Assembly: GCA_024291935.2 (NCBI GenBank)
Contig: CM044312.1
Location: 74,791,001 to 74,855,000, forward strand
Reading direction: 5' to 3'
Length of the DNA stretch: 64,000 bases
Origin: Okapia johnstoni
Lineage: Eukaryota; Chordata; Mammalia; Artiodactyla; Giraffidae
Shown here one piece after another: positions 34,494 to 46,550 of this stretch (positions are counted from its first letter, which is position 1; the number at the start of each line of letters is the position of its first letter). The position numbers and the translations under genes are program-made. The notes under the pieces were generated by a model. The model was given only the letters and a program-made list of their open reading frames with translations, did not search any database and was not told where the DNA came from.

Positions 34494-34692
34494 CTTCTCA
34501 AACATTTATTTAAAAAAAAATTTCAAATCCACGGAAATGTTAAAAGAAATTACAAACAATACCCCTAAATTCTTTACCTAGATTACTGACAAACTGTTAC
34601 TGTTTTGCCACACTTGTTCCCTTCTCCCCGTGTGTGTGTTAGTGTGTGCGTGTGTGTGTATAGATACACATATATCCATAGATACACACAGA
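34494..34692 (+). repeat. Ancient repeat fragment with (TG) run
   Basis: 'acaaactgttactgttttgc cacacttg' and the following gtgtgtgtgttagtgtgtgc (34630-34660) match the start of the same old family seen at 18300-18561. Confidence 0.4.
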
Positions 34693-34920
34693 TTCTGTTT
34701 TGGTTATCTACTGCTGGAATTTGCATACCCCAAAACTTAGGGACTTAAAACACAATTGATTATTACCTTTCATGGTTCTGTGGGTTGCTGGGCTCAGCTG
34801 GGTGGTTTTTGTTCAGGGCCTTTCATATGGCTGAAGTCAGTTGAAGTTTTCAGTTAATTGAACCCTCGAAATGGTCCACTCACATGGCTATCATTCATTG
34901 GCTAAAGTAGCCTCCTGTAC
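34693..34920 (-). mobile_element. Old LTR-like repeat, first part
   Basis: 'gttatctactgctggaattt', 'caaaacttagggacttaaaa', 'catggttctgtgggttgctg' and 'gctcagctgggtggtttttg' match the same reversed family as 32728-33258. Its other end may be 36690-36935. Confidence 0.55.
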
Positions 34921-35101
34921 TAACTATATTTTCTTATTTTCTGTATTCTCCATCTCCCACAGTATTATTAATAATTTATTTATCAAGAGAAACTATTCTT
35001 TAGCCCTCATACTCATAGTTCCTAATTTCAAGGTTCAGAAACACAGATCAGTGGCAAACTTCCATGGAAGCAACCCAAAGAAATTCTTACATTCAGAATC
35101 A

Positions 35102-35230
<129 letters not shown>

Positions 35231-35386
35231 CTACTGGGAGACAACAAATGCTCCTGCCGTGACTCTGAGGCTTCATCAAAGAACCAGAAGCCATGGTAGT
35301 TATTCTCCTGAACAACAAGGCTTTTCCAGACTAATGGAGAAATAGAACACTTTCTGTATTATTCATATAGTGGCCTCTGAGGCATT

Positions 35387-35896
35387 GTTGACTGGAGAGA
35401 GACTGTCACTCCCAGGGCTGGCCAATTCTGGGAGACAGCCCATGACTCACAAGGAAGCATGCCCTTTGTATGCAAAGAATTGATCTAGAGCCCATATTCG
35501 TTATTGTCTCTTCTATACTGGCTCTTACACTCCAGGAGGCAATCTTCCCTCCGGTCTAATCATCCCAGCACCAGTACCAGATCAGTAAAGACAGCCCTTA
35601 GATGACAAAACCTGCTGAAATTATTCAAACTAGCCAATCCTAAAACTTCTTACCCTGTTTGCCTTTCCTTTCCTCTGGAGATCATAAAAAACATTATGAT
35701 ACATAATAAACTTAATAAATATAAAATAAAACATAATAAACATAATAAACATCATACTTTTTCGTCACTCCTTCTGCCTCCTGACCCACCCTGGTGAATC
35801 CCTGTGTGGCCCTGAATTGTACAGTGTATCCTTTCCTCTTGAGAATTGTGAGCAACAAACTATCTTTTTTTCCAAAGGTGGTTGTTTCCTGAACTC
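35387..35896 (+). mobile_element. Possible truncated LTR
   Basis: Begins tgttgactggagagagactg and has an LTR-like progression: a GC-richer upstream part, an A-rich aataaa-bearing segment (35700-35755) and a pyrimidine-rich end. It is cut by the BovB at 35897. There is no second boundary or TSD, so this is tentative. Confidence 0.3.
35697..35754. repeat. (ATAA)-rich simple sequence
   Basis: Repeated cataataaac/taataaat units over about 58 bases. Confidence 0.75.
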
Positions 35897-36659
35897 TTCA
35901 GTTCAGTTCAGTCACTCAGTCATGTCCAACTCTTTGTGACCCCATGAACCACAGCACGCCAGGCCTCCCTGTCCATCACCAACTCCCTGAGTCCACCCAA
36001 ACCCATGTCCATCGAGTCAGTGATGCCATCCAGCCATCTCATCCTCTGTCGTACCCTTCTCTTCCTGCCCTCAATCTTTCCCAGTATCAAGGTTTTTTCC
36101 AATGAGTCAGCTCTTCACATCAGGTGGCCAAAATATTGGAGTTTCAACTTTAACATCAGTCCTTTCAATGAACACTCAGGACTGATCTCCTTTAGGATGG
36201 ACTGGTTGGATCTCCTTGTAATCCAAGGGCCTCTCAAGAATCTTCTCCAACACCATAGTTCAAAAGCATCAATTCTTCGGTGCTCAGCTTTCTTTATAGT
36301 CCAACTCTAACATTCATACATGACTAATGGAAAAACCATAGCCTTAACTAGATGGACCTTTGTTGGCAAAGTAATGTCTCTGCTTTTTAATATGCTGTCT
36401 AGGTTGGTCGTAACTTTCCTTCCAAGGAGTAAGCCTCTTTTAATTTCATGGCTGCAATCACCATCTGCAGTGATCTTGGAGCCCAGAAAAATAAAGTCAG
36501 CCACTGTTTCCACTGTTTCCCCATCTATCTGCCATGAAGTGATGGGACCAGATGCCATGATCTTAGTTTTCTGAATGTTGAGCTTTAAGCCAACTTTTTC
36601 ACTCTCCTCTTTCACTTTCATCAAGAGGCTCTTCAGTTCTTATTCACTTTCTGCCATAG
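35897..36659 (-). mobile_element. BovB LINE 3' end
   Basis: Reverse BovB from the terminal repeat 'cttcagttcagttcagtcac' back to 'attcactttctgccata', which lies just short of the reverse-transcriptase YADD region. The reverse frames 36307-36624 and 35920-36102 keep [20 protein letters not shown] and [20 protein letters not shown] but are separated by frameshifts. Confidence 0.95.
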
Positions 36660-36689
36660 CTGAATAATAACCAAATCTACACTTAAAAA

Positions 36690-36935
36690 CACCTCTTATG
36701 TTTCTCACAGCATGGTGACTGTCCATAGGATGTAGAGTCTTCCAGTCTCTTGATGCTTGGGCCCAGAAAGTAGCACTGTACCACTTCTGCCATGTTCTAT
36801 TGGCCAGAGCAAAGACAGAGTCTTCCTGCATTCAAGGAGATGGTACACAAACTTCACCTCTTACTGGAATGAACAAAGAGTCTGTGGCCAGCATTAGTCT
36901 GCCATAGTCCATCTTAGGTCTATAAATTATTTACA
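36690..36935 (-). mobile_element. Old LTR-like repeat, far part
   Basis: 'ttctcacagcatggtgactg', 'cagtctcttgatgcttgggc', 'cacttctgccatgttctatt ggccagagcaaag' and 'gtctgtggccagcatt' match the distal half of the family seen at 34693-34920. One element interrupted by younger insertions is plausible. Confidence 0.5.
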
Positions 36936-37936
36936 TTTCTTTCATATGAAAATGTACTTAGCACCTTTACCATCCCAAGAACCCAAAGTCTCATGACTAC
37001 AACACTAGCCTAAGGTCCTGTCATCTAATTCAGGTCCAGGTGCCTGTGAAGCTACATGGATGATATATATTAAGTGTGACTGCTTTAAATCTGAAGGCCT
37101 ATCAACCAAAGAGAGAATTTACCTGCTGTCCACAAACCCAACATAAAATGGTGAAGCTGAGATACAATAATCACAGCAGACACCCCCAGTGAAAGGAAGG
37201 GGAGCGTGGGAAACAGAATCTTAGTACTAGGTTACCCATCCTCTGCAATCCTCAATGCCAGCCGAGCATTTGTCTCCATTGATTAGAATCTAGTCCTATT
37301 CCCTGGGAATGATTCTACAAAACTCCTGGATCCATCATCTGGGCTCTTGTCTGGTTCTACTGGCTGAGTCATCAGGTCATCTTGATGAGAAATAACCTGT
37401 ACTTGCAACTGAATAGATTTCTGGGTTTTCTACTTGCCCTTGGAAGATTCAGGAGCCAAAAGGCTGTTTTCACTTTGCGGTATCTCTGCTCGTACTTTTC
37501 TATGAATCACAATGGGATTCAACCTATTATTTAAAAGTCATACCTGCAGATCTCTTCAGACAAGCCTCTTTATTTTGTATCCATAGTGAAGCTCCTGGGG
37601 GACAGTGCTCTTACGGTTCCCAGAAATCTATTGTTTAATCAAGAGGGACTAGAAGGAAACATCTTCAGAACCTCAGAAAGTTTGTTTCACTGAAACAGTC
37701 AACTTGTTCTTTATCTTAAGGAAACAGAAGGTCCTCCAGGAGTATCCTGGATTGATCTTTGCCCCGAAGTCCTGGTTTATGCTGTGATTTTTTTTCTGGG
37801 AAAGGTTGGGGATATGAAACAGTTTTATTTTTAAACCCAGAATGTCCTAGCTCCTTTATGCTATTTTATAGATTCCCTAAAACCAAACAGACTCTTTGTT
37901 AGTTCATCCCTTTATTCATTTGTTTTATCATAGACA
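36936..37936. other. Unrecognised, moderately GC-rich sequence
   Basis: About 1 kb with higher GC than the local average and no usable frame. It may be internal sequence of an old ERVL/MaLR element, but I cannot support that firmly. Confidence 0.4.
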
Positions 37937-38389
37937 GTATATTAGTTTCCTTGAACTGCATAAAATAAATTGCCACCACCTGGGTGGCAACAGAAATTTA
38001 TTCTTTCACAGTTCTGATGGCTACAAGTACAAAACCAAGTTTTGGTAGGGGATCATCCTCTCTCAAAAGATTCTACGGGACAATCTGTTCCATTTCTTTC
38101 TCTTTGCTACTGGTGTTGCCAGCAGTCCATGGTGTTCCCTGGCCTATAAATCCATCACTCCAATATTTGCCTCTGTTGTAACATGAGATTTTCCTTGTGT
38201 ATCTATGTGTTTATGGTTCTTCTCTTCTTCTGAGGACACCAGTCACATTGGACTAGGCTCACCCTAAGAACCTCATTTAACTTAATTACATTTGAAAAGA
38301 CTTTATTTCCAGATAAGGTCAAATTCACTAATTTGAAGTTAGTACTTTAAATATCTCTTGGGTATGGGGACGCCATTCAGCCTATAGAA
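37937..38389 (-). mobile_element. MLT1 MaLR LTR, near full length
   Basis: Reversed MLT1 wording in order from 'tatattagtttccttgaact' through 'gaaatttattctttcacagt', 'ccatcactccaatatttgcc', 'aggacaccagtcacattgga' and 'taattacatttgaaaagact' to 'gccattcagcctatag'. No internal gene region is attached. Confidence 0.85.
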
Positions 38390-39196
38390 GGCAGCCACAA
38401 ACAGCCAGTTGCTGCTTTCTCAATTCTTCTTGGAAATCTTTGCAGTCAGATTGACAAACTAACTGGGTACATGCTCTATTTTTTTTTTTTATTGCAAGTG
38501 CCAGTATTACCAAACTTTCCTTTACACTACAGCAAGGATTCCCTTCTCCCCATCTCACATTAAAATTTTCAAGCCCTTACTAACCATCTCCTTAAGGCTT
38601 TTCCAACTTTAATGACTCATTCCCAAAGTCAGTGCCACATGTTTGGTGCTTTTTGGTACAGCAGACGGTCTCTCTCTCTCTCCTCCACCATTTACTCACA
38701 GGTACACAGCACACACACTTACACAGTAAGAATAACTTTCAGATATCATGACTCTACACATCATCTCTCAGTACTTTGGCAAATTTTTCCCTAAGAAATG
38801 GGCTGTTCTCTTTTATTACCACAACTACTTACTTCAAGAAATTTAACTTTGATACAATCTGTTTACTTAATATATGCTTTTGTAAACTAAAATTATGAAG
38901 AGAAGAAAGGTATCTTATATCAGTACGCAAAGTCTTATCTAGCAATGTTTTGAATGAACTGATTTGGCTTTTGATACTTTATGATTCTTCTAACTCCAAG
39001 TGTCTTAGTGACTACCTATTGTTGATTATACTACTTTATTAAAAATGCTAAATAAAATGCCATTTATAAGCTTCAGTTTTTAAATATTTGGCATGTCAGA
39101 ACTCCAATTTTTCATGTAATAACTTTGAAATGAGACAGTTAATCTATATGCAAGTTTATTCACTGCAGATTTCTCCTATAGGGAGACTGTGTGCAT
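38390..39196. other. Unique spacer with short (TC) run
   Basis: No gene. A (TC) run lies at 38667-38682 and a T10 run at 38480-38490. Confidence 0.55.
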
Positions 39197-39404
39197 GTGA
39201 CTATGTTGCTTCTGTTGTGTCTGACTCTTTGCAACCCTAAGAACTGTAGCCTGCCAGGCTCTTCTGTGCAGGAAATTCTCCAGGCAAGATCACCAGAGTG
39301 AGTTGCCATGTACTCCTCCAAGGGATCTTCCCCACCCAAGAATCGCACCTGAATCACTCATGTCTTCTGCATTGGCAGGTGGGTTCTTTACCACTAGCAT
39401 CACC
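39197..39404 (-). mobile_element. Bov-tA SINE
   Basis: Reverse copy: 'tgtctgactctttgcaaccc', 'ccaggctcttctgtgcagga', head 'ctttaccactagcatcacct'. No clear TSD. Confidence 0.9.
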
Positions 39405-40819
39405 TGATTAGCAAAGATTGTATCTAGTTTTGTTTCACACTATTTTCTTGCAATGAATGGATGGTAAAAAGAATATTAAATTATAATATGCACATTGAAT
39501 TTAAGAGATATGACATATAGCATTTTATAAAATTTTTACCATATAATTAAAAAACTAAGTTGCATCTCATATCAAGACAATCTCCAAAGAAGGTAAAATG
39601 TGTCCAGATGAGGAAGGGACCTCAAGTCTTAATATTTATTCTTTATTCCTCATATTTTTATTGAATCCTCATAAAGGAAAGAATCAATAAGTAAATGTAA
39701 GTCACTGTAAAATTAAAAGACTCAAATAGCACTCATTTTTAATAGAAACTTTAAATCATAAATACTCATGATAATGCACTACATTTTTGATAAAGTATTT
39801 ATAAGTTCGGTTTTTCCTTAAGATTACTCTTCATATCAAGTCACTATGGAACAAGAATTACAGGTAGAAACAAATAAATATACATATATTCCTGCATTAA
39901 TTGAGCCCCAATTTAGGGGAGCATTTCAGGCATGCTGAATTCATTAGAAACCCATTTCCACACAGCTAGTCCATTTTAGGTTAAAGTTTCAAAGCTTACT
40001 TTCTTACGAGCCTAAGACCTAAGACCTTTTATATTAATCTTCAGAAGGGACAGAAGCAAATCTGGAGGAATATATGTCTCAGATAAAGCAGAGAATTAAA
40101 ATGGAATTCACAATATCCATAAAGAAAGGTATTGTTGCATGATGTCTGATCATTAGTCTACTGTGTCTTAAATGAAGCAGGAATAATACTGAAGGTTATT
40201 AATCATTCAATTTTTCACAGCAGTGCACCAGCATGAATTTATTTAGCACAGCCACTTACACTGTTTTGATACATTAGGATAAAAACTTGTTTTGTCTAAC
40301 TGGCCTTTGGCCCCCTACTTCCACCAGGATGTTAAGTTAATCTATTATTATTTCATATGATATGTGCTATGTGGCGCACAGTGAACACAGCCTGGTTTCA
40401 GATATACTAACGAAGTTCCATTGTGTCATCCATGTATTCCCTTTAATCACTCTCCTCTCCTTCTACAGCTACTTTAAAAGGATACATCTTCAAAGAAGGT
40501 AAAGAAAGACATTGCATCTACAGTAGCATTTTCTACATAAAGCCACTGTGGAATCTCACTGTCTGAACAGCTGATAGTTTTGAAGGTTGAGGTGAGAGGC
40601 ACAGCGCCCAGTGGCAGGAGTGTCAAAAATACCTTTTTTCTTCATTTGATTATCTCCAAGTAAGCAGACTCATTAGCGTCTATGACTGAGAATTGTTCAC
40701 TGCCCAGATTCCCTCAAGATAAGATAAAGTCAAGATAAAGTAATTTCACAGGAAAATAATCTAACAAACATGGTATCATTCCTTTTAGAACCACATCACA
40801 TCCTTCATTAATAAATAAA
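39405..40819. other. Unique AT-rich sequence without a gene
   Basis: 1.4 kb. No repeat family recognised and no supportable frame. Confidence 0.6.
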
Positions 40820-41263
40820 CATGAACCTAGAGCTTGTTATATACAGAGTGAAGTCAGAAAAACAAGTATCATAAATTAAAGCATATATGTGGAATCCAGA
40901 AAAATGGTACTAATGAACCTATCCACAGGACAGGAATAGAGACACAGATGTAAAGAATGGACTTGTGGACACATTGGGGGAAGGAGAGGGTGGGACAAAC
41001 TGAGAGATTAGCATGGACATATATACACCACCATGGGTAAAATAGATAGCTAGTAGGAAGCCGCTGTGTAATACAAGGAGCCCAGCTTGGCATTCCCTGA
41101 CAACCTAGAGGTGTGCAATGGGAGGTTGGGGTAGGATAAGGAGATGGGGTGGAAGAGAGGTTCAAGAGGGTGGGGATATACAGACACTCAAGGCTGATTA
41201 GCATTGTTGTATGGCAGAAGCCAACACAACTTTGTAAGGAAATTATCCTCCAATTAAAAAAAT
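40820..41263 (+). mobile_element. L1 3' end fragment
   Basis: Forward L1 from 'catgaacctagagcttgtta' through 'aggacaggaatagagacaca' to 'gtaaggaaattatcctccaa ttaaaaaaa'. This is the young ruminant-type 3' end. A reverse frame (40869-41300) is a shadow. Confidence 0.92.
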
Positions 41264-41572
41264 ATAGAGACAGATGCTTTTCCTTAGAAGAAAAATCCAA
41301 CTGAAAAGCACTTTCTGGGTTTCTAGGACCATTTCATATTTCTTTTCAAACTTCTTCCAGTTCCTCACTGCTTCTTTAACCTGACTTACTCTCTCACCTT
41401 TTATGTGGCTTGTGAAATGAGAAGCCTTCACTGAGGAACTCTGAATTCCTCCCACAAGTAACCTACCTACATTTGTACACAGACACAACACCTTCACTGT
41501 TGCTGTGGATGAAACTTCCTTGCTTTTATCAGAGATGAACTTTAACTTCTCTGCTTGAGTTCTGGACGCCAT
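41243..41572 (-). pseudogene. Unrecognised ORF with strong start context
   Basis: A reverse-strand frame of 109 codons begins at an ATG (41570-41572) in a good Kozak setting (gaggtgATGG; purine at -3, G at +4). About 100 codons lie in sequence that matches no repeat I know; the last few run into the tail of the neighbouring L1. The protein starts MASRTQAEKLKFISDKSKE, is Lys/Glu/Ser-rich, and has a helical-looking stretch (VKEAVRNWKKFEKKYEMVLE). No membrane segment or signal peptide. A donor-like AAAAG/GTGAGA lies at the 41397/41398 border, so it could be a first exon. A 3'-truncated gene fragment or pseudogene, or a chance frame, are the alternatives. I do not recognise the family. Confidence 0.35.
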
Positions 41573-41869
41573 CACCTCTCAGCTCAGCAACTTTGTGCCG
41601 GTCATTACTCTTCTCCTTATATCAGTGGTTCCTTCCTGTCTACTGGATAGTTCTACCAGCAGGCAAACATGCTTGAGTACCACTTAAAATCTTAAAATAA
41701 GTAATCTCCTTTGTCCCACATCCTTGCCAGCTGCCTCACAGTTTCAGTTTTCACAACAAAACATCTTGAAATAGATGCCCAGGATCACTGTCTCCACATA
41801 GTTATCAACATGAATTATTGGCATTTTTGCCCTTCTTGCTTCTTCTAATTCTCCTCCTCTCCCCCCACC

Positions 41870-42200
41870 CCTTTTCTTTTCGCTGACAAATTTCAAAACA
41901 AATCTCAAACATCATTCCCTATTGCTCATACTTTCCCATACCTCTCAGATAGTCAACTCTAAATAAACATGCTATTAATTCTATACCTAACAAAATAACA
42001 GTCATCCTAAATGACCTAATACGCCATTAATGCTCATTGTTTTCAGTTGTATTTTTAAAAAAAGTGTTCCTTTATCCTTTTAAACTGCTGTTTTTAGATG
42101 AAACCTTTAGATCACATATACCATGAGTTTTAACTAATTACATTTTCCTGGTTTCATTGAATACATCCCTATATCTCTCATAGTTCCCCTGAAATGATGG
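41870..42200 (+). repeat. Ancient repeat fragment
   Basis: 'ttcaaaacaaatctcaaaca', 'cctaacaaaataacagtcat' and 'ctaaatgacctaatacgcc' resemble the middle of the same old family as 18300-19400. Weak. Confidence 0.35.
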
Positions 42201-42225
42201 AGAAATTTAATTAGATTAAGCTTTG

Positions 42226-42260
42226 AGATATATATATATATATAATTTTTTTTTTTTTGG
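42226..42260. repeat. (TA)n and poly(T)
   Basis: gatatatatatatatataat followed by a 14-T run. Confidence 0.85.
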
Positions 42261-42699
42261 TTGAGGTGTTAGTATTGGCTAGGCTGGTAACACAGATAAA
42301 GTTTGTTGTTTTTTTTCCCCAGTTCTACACTTTAATAAAATTTGTTTTCTGAGCTCTTAACCATGCTACTTCCCCCATCTTCTACATTATGTTCAATAGG
42401 TATCTTCTCTGCTACCTCAGATTGAAAGTTGTTAGAAAGAAACCCCTCAATATTCTGCCAGTGGCTTAGTAAATGTTCCCAAATAAACACTTGGACATTT
42501 TGTTTCTGTTAAAGTCAGAAGTGATGTCATTTTTCCTACCTGAGACTCTTCTATCCCTTCTCAGGGAAATTGCTACACTGACCTCTCTATTCTAGTTCAA
42601 ATTTTTTTTTTTCTGCCTTTATTCTATTAGTATTTTAAAAAGGTTCCATTTAGAAAATAATGGAAGAACCCTCTTTTAGTTCCCTAACCCTCTCCCGCT

Positions 42700-42965
42700 A
42701 TCTTCTTCATCATGATTCCTAACAAAACAAGTTGAAAGAATTTTCTACACTCGTAATGAATTCTTTCTTACCTCCCACCCACTTCTCAACCCATTGCAAT
42801 CTGGCTTCTTCCTATCAATAATCTCATTGAAATTGCAGTTGCCACGGAAATCAATGATTTCCCCAACACTAATCAGAGGAACACTTCTTAGTTCTTATGT
42901 TGATTTAGTGCCTAGAAGTACTTGTCAGTCTTGATGGCTCCCTTCTTGAAAACTTTCTCTATTTT
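42700..42965 (+). repeat. L2 LINE reverse-transcriptase region relic
   Basis: 'acccattgcaatctggcttc', 'tctcattgaaattgcagttg', 'ttgatggctcccttcttgaa' follow the L2 coding order (SAAFDTVDHSLLLETL region, decayed). No open frame. Confidence 0.6.
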
Positions 42966-43198
42966 GTTAAAAGACAAGGTGACCTTGGCATTCCTAGAGA
43001 AGCAACAAATAAAATCAAGCACTCTCAGCTACTCAGGAGCCACCCTAACATAAATGATTTTACTAATTGCCACTTCCCTTGGTGGGACACAGTAACCACA
43101 GGGGATATAATTGCTACTTCTGGAATATAATGAGAGCAGAGGTCCTAATGCTCACTTTCTTTGTAGAGAGAGTTTTAATCAGATAGTTAACCACCTAG

Positions 43199-43407
43199 GG
43201 CTTCCCACATGGCGCTAGTGGTAAAGAACCTGCCTGCCAATGCAAGAGACGTGGGTTCAATCCCTGGGTCAGGAAGATCTCTTGGAGAAGGAAATGGCAA
43301 CCCATGCCAGTGTTCTTCCCTGGAGAATCTTATGAACAGAGGAGCCTGGCAGGCTACAGTTCAAAGGATTTTAAAGAGTGGGACATGACTGAAGCAACTT
43401 AGCACCC
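43199..43407 (+). mobile_element. Bov-tA SINE with TSD
   Basis: Forward copy from 'ggcttcccacatggcgctag' to 'gactgaagcaacttagcac'. Flanked by aaccacctag (43189-43198) and aactacctag (43408-43417), one mismatch in ten. Confidence 0.94.
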
Positions 43408-43445
43408 AACTACCTAGGAGAGGAATCAGTTTTAAAAGAAGTATA

Positions 43446-43771
43446 TATACCCTTTTTGACTCACGGACTTAAAAAACAAAATTATGGTTGCTGGGGGAGA
43501 GGGAGAGTTAGGGAATTTGGAAAGGTCACGTATACACTGCTATGTTCAAAATAGATAACCAACAAGGACCTGCTGTATAGCATGTGGAATTCTACCCAAT
43601 GTTATGAGCCAGCCTGGATGGGAGGGGGATTTGGAGGAGAATGGATACATGTGTATCCAAGGCTGAGTCCCTTTGCTGTTCACTTGAAACCACATCATTG
43701 TTAATTGGCTATACCCCAATACAAAATTAAAAGTTTAAAATTTGAAAAAAAAAATTTAAAAATTAAAAAAA
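43446..43771 (+). mobile_element. Very short L1 with TSD
   Basis: Only the 3' UTR end is present ('ttatggttgctgggggagag' to 'ggctataccccaatacaaaa') plus an A-rich tail (43746-43771). It is flanked by the 12-bp duplication aaaagaagtata (43434-43445 and 43772-43783; the A's are ambiguous). Confidence 0.92.
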
Positions 43772-43783
43772 AAAAGAAGTATA

Positions 43784-44831
43784 CTCGTTTTATTTTGTTC
43801 AGGGAAAATAATACCTCACATTTTCTGTCTATAAAGCAAGCTAATTAGAACAGTGAATGGGATCTGGAAATAGAATTCCTAACCACCATATTTAAGGAAT
43901 GGTTCTACAGTTGATATAACAGCTTAAAAAAAAAAACCTTGAGCCCCAAGGAATTAATTAACAGTGGATTATAATAAAGAATACCAGGGCTAGATAGGTC
44001 TTGTTGGGCAAATTATTTTTTTTTATAACAATTAGCTAAACTCCAATAATTCTACTATACACTGGCATCCTTATTCTCATTGCTCATTTGTAAGTAGAAC
44101 ATTTTCTAGTCAAATTCATTAATTTATTAAAAAATATTACTGAACAAAATTTCTCAATAAAGACACCTTGTGATATCTTTTTTTATAAACAAACTCTAAA
44201 GAAGTGGCACTGATACCAAAAAATAACTAACGCAATTGCAATTAGATTTTAGATAATGATTTGCCATCCTTATTAAGTTTGTTGAATGACCACTTTGGTT
44301 TTAGCTCCACAGCATTACAGAGAATTTTATCAACACAATCAACATAGATGTTACTGTCTAGACTTTATGTCATGTATGACCTGATAGCACACATGATAAT
44401 ACATTGATACTAGAGAAAAGTCTAATTTTTTAATATTACCTGCTAGCTATCACAGAAAACTTGGCTAAAAGTCAAGGTAAGTATTACTTACAATATATGG
44501 TAAGACCAGTTCTGTTTTTTTGTGCATAAATTAACAAAATGTTTGATTATTATCTGGCAGCACTTTCTACTGAGTTTTTATTAAATGGGTTCAAAATTAA
44601 AAGAAATCTTTTGGATCAGTTCTTTCATAACTGGGCAAATTATTATTATAACACAGTAAATGGTACAGCTAACAATACTATTAAATTCTATACCTTGAAA
44701 TAGATATATCTTTACTATTATGTATACTCAAGAAAGATACAGTGGTTATATAAGGTGTACATAATATATAACCCGTAAAGTCAGACCAAGGACTCTGAAA
44801 GCCCAAGGATCTGAGGGCTTTAAAATGTAAA
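43784..44831. other. Unique AT-rich spacer
   Basis: About 1 kb. No gene or repeat recognised. Confidence 0.6.
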
Positions 44832-45320
44832 ACTGAGGACTTTCCTGGAGGCCCAGTGGATAAGAATCAGCCTGCTAATGGAGAAGGCAATGGCACCCCA
44901 CTCCAGTACTCTTGCCTGGAAAATCCCTTGGACAGAGGAGCCTGGTAGGCTGCAGTCCATGGGGTCGCTAAGAGTCGGACACGACTGAGCAACTTCACTT
45001 TCACTTTTCACTTTCATGCATTGGAGAAGGAAATGGCAACCCACTCCAGTATTCTTGCCTGGAGAATCCCAGGGACGGCGGAGCCTGGTGGGCTGCTGTC
45101 TTTGGGGTCGCACAGAGTCGGACACGACTGAAGCGACTTAGCAGCAGCAGCAGCAGCTAATGCAGGAGATGCAAGAGGCATAGGTTTGATTCCTGGGTCA
45201 GGATGATCCTCTGGAATAGGAAATGGCAATCCATTCCAGTATTCTCGCCTGGAAACTTCCATGGGGAGAGGAGCCTGGTGGACTACAAAGAGTCAGAGGC
45301 AGCTGAGTACACACACACAG
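44832..45320 (+). mobile_element. Bov-tA SINE interrupted by Bov-A2
   Basis: Head 'gactttcctggaggcccagt ggataagaatcagcctgcta' ends at 44880. It resumes 'gcaggagatgcaagaggcat aggtttgattcctgggtcag' at 45163 and runs to 'gtggactacaaagagtcaga' and beyond. A short acacacac run follows at 45311-45319. Confidence 0.93.
44881..45155 (+). mobile_element. Young Bov-A2 SINE nested in Bov-tA
   Basis: Complete two-unit Bov-A2: first unit 'gagaaggcaatggcacccca', linker 'tcactttcacttttcacttt', second unit ending in (AGC)n. A perfect 7-bp TSD, gctaatg, lies at 44874-44880 and 45156-45162 inside the host SINE. CpG-containing wording (gtcggacacgactg) is intact, indicating low age. Confidence 0.95.
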
Positions 45321-46311
45321 TGGGATAGATTTCAGAGTACAACTATTTAAGTGACCTCTCCTATAGGTGTAGTAACTGAAACCCATATAACCTAAACACC
45401 AGCTCAATTTCATTTAATGGGCAAAGTAGGAGTAAAACACATTTTTTCCCTATTTTAGTACACTTCCATAATCTCTGAACAGGCGACAATTCTCATACAT
45501 ATTTCTGGTTAAAAATTTTTTTCTTCTGTTAAATTTATACATGTTGAGGTGGAGGGTAGTAATAGATTCAATACAAATAAAACAAAAGCAGCAGGAAGTG
45601 AAAGGAAAGGGAAGCCCTCACACAAGTGTAGCTAATGATCCAGTATTTGAAATTTTAAAGTGAACTACATGTCACATGAGTGACAGGGTCACATCCTCAA
45701 ATGACAGAGGCCAGTGTACTTCCTGTCCCTGTGGTAATACAAATGACATCTAAGTAAGTAAAACTCCGGGTCATGTTTTGCTTTGAATTTTAAGAATGGC
45801 ATCAAGAGCAAATCACATGAAGGCTAAAAAACTGCATGTGTTCTCTGTTTATTGATTTTTATGTCAGGCACACAATGACATATGGTGGAGGGGGGCTATA
45901 TTACCACTTTCTTGTGTACTTACCTTGGGGTCTAACAGTACAGATTTTCTTTACAAATACATTTTTCTGAGTCATTTGCATAAATATACTTCACAACATT
46001 ATAAAAAAGACATCTGTTTTAGGGTATTTTTTTTTTGAGGCTTGTTTTCTTTGAGGTATTTGTTGCTTTTAAATATCAGGGGAAATACTCAAAATCAATT
46101 ATATTTCATTGCAAGACATAAAAGGAGAAAAATCTTTTGTATGGTTTGAGAGTGCAGTGATTTCTATAGCAATGCTGTATGGCCACTTTTGATCTGGTCA
46201 TGTATAAATTAAGACTGAAATTCCATTACTCATTTCTGTGTATTTCCTAGTCCAACCATACTGAACCACTAAGTTGTTATTTAAGTTGTACTTTGCTAAG
46301 CACTGCTATGT
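45321..46311. other. Unique sequence without a gene
   Basis: About 1 kb. No repeat family recognised apart from short T runs. Confidence 0.6.
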
Positions 46312-46550
46312 ACTGATGTTCACTCCTGCCATCTGCTGTTTGACCTCTTCCAATTTACTTTGATTCATGGACCTAACATTCCAGGCTGTGTTTCAACAGT
46401 AACATGCTATACTGCTCTTTACAGCATCAGACTTTACTTCCATCACTAGTCACATCTACAACTGACCATTGTTTTCACTTTGTCTCAGCTTCTTCATTCT
46501 TTCTGGAGTTATTTCTCCACTCTTCTCCAGTATGATACTGGGCATCTACC
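46312..46550 (-). mobile_element. BovB 5' coding fragment, inverted
   Basis: Reverse-strand BovB from the start of the endonuclease region. Read on the minus strand it gives 'gaatgttaggtccatgaatc'-type wording and upstream 'ggagaaataactccagaaag'. This N-terminal endonuclease piece is joined head-on to the next entry. Confidence 0.85.
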
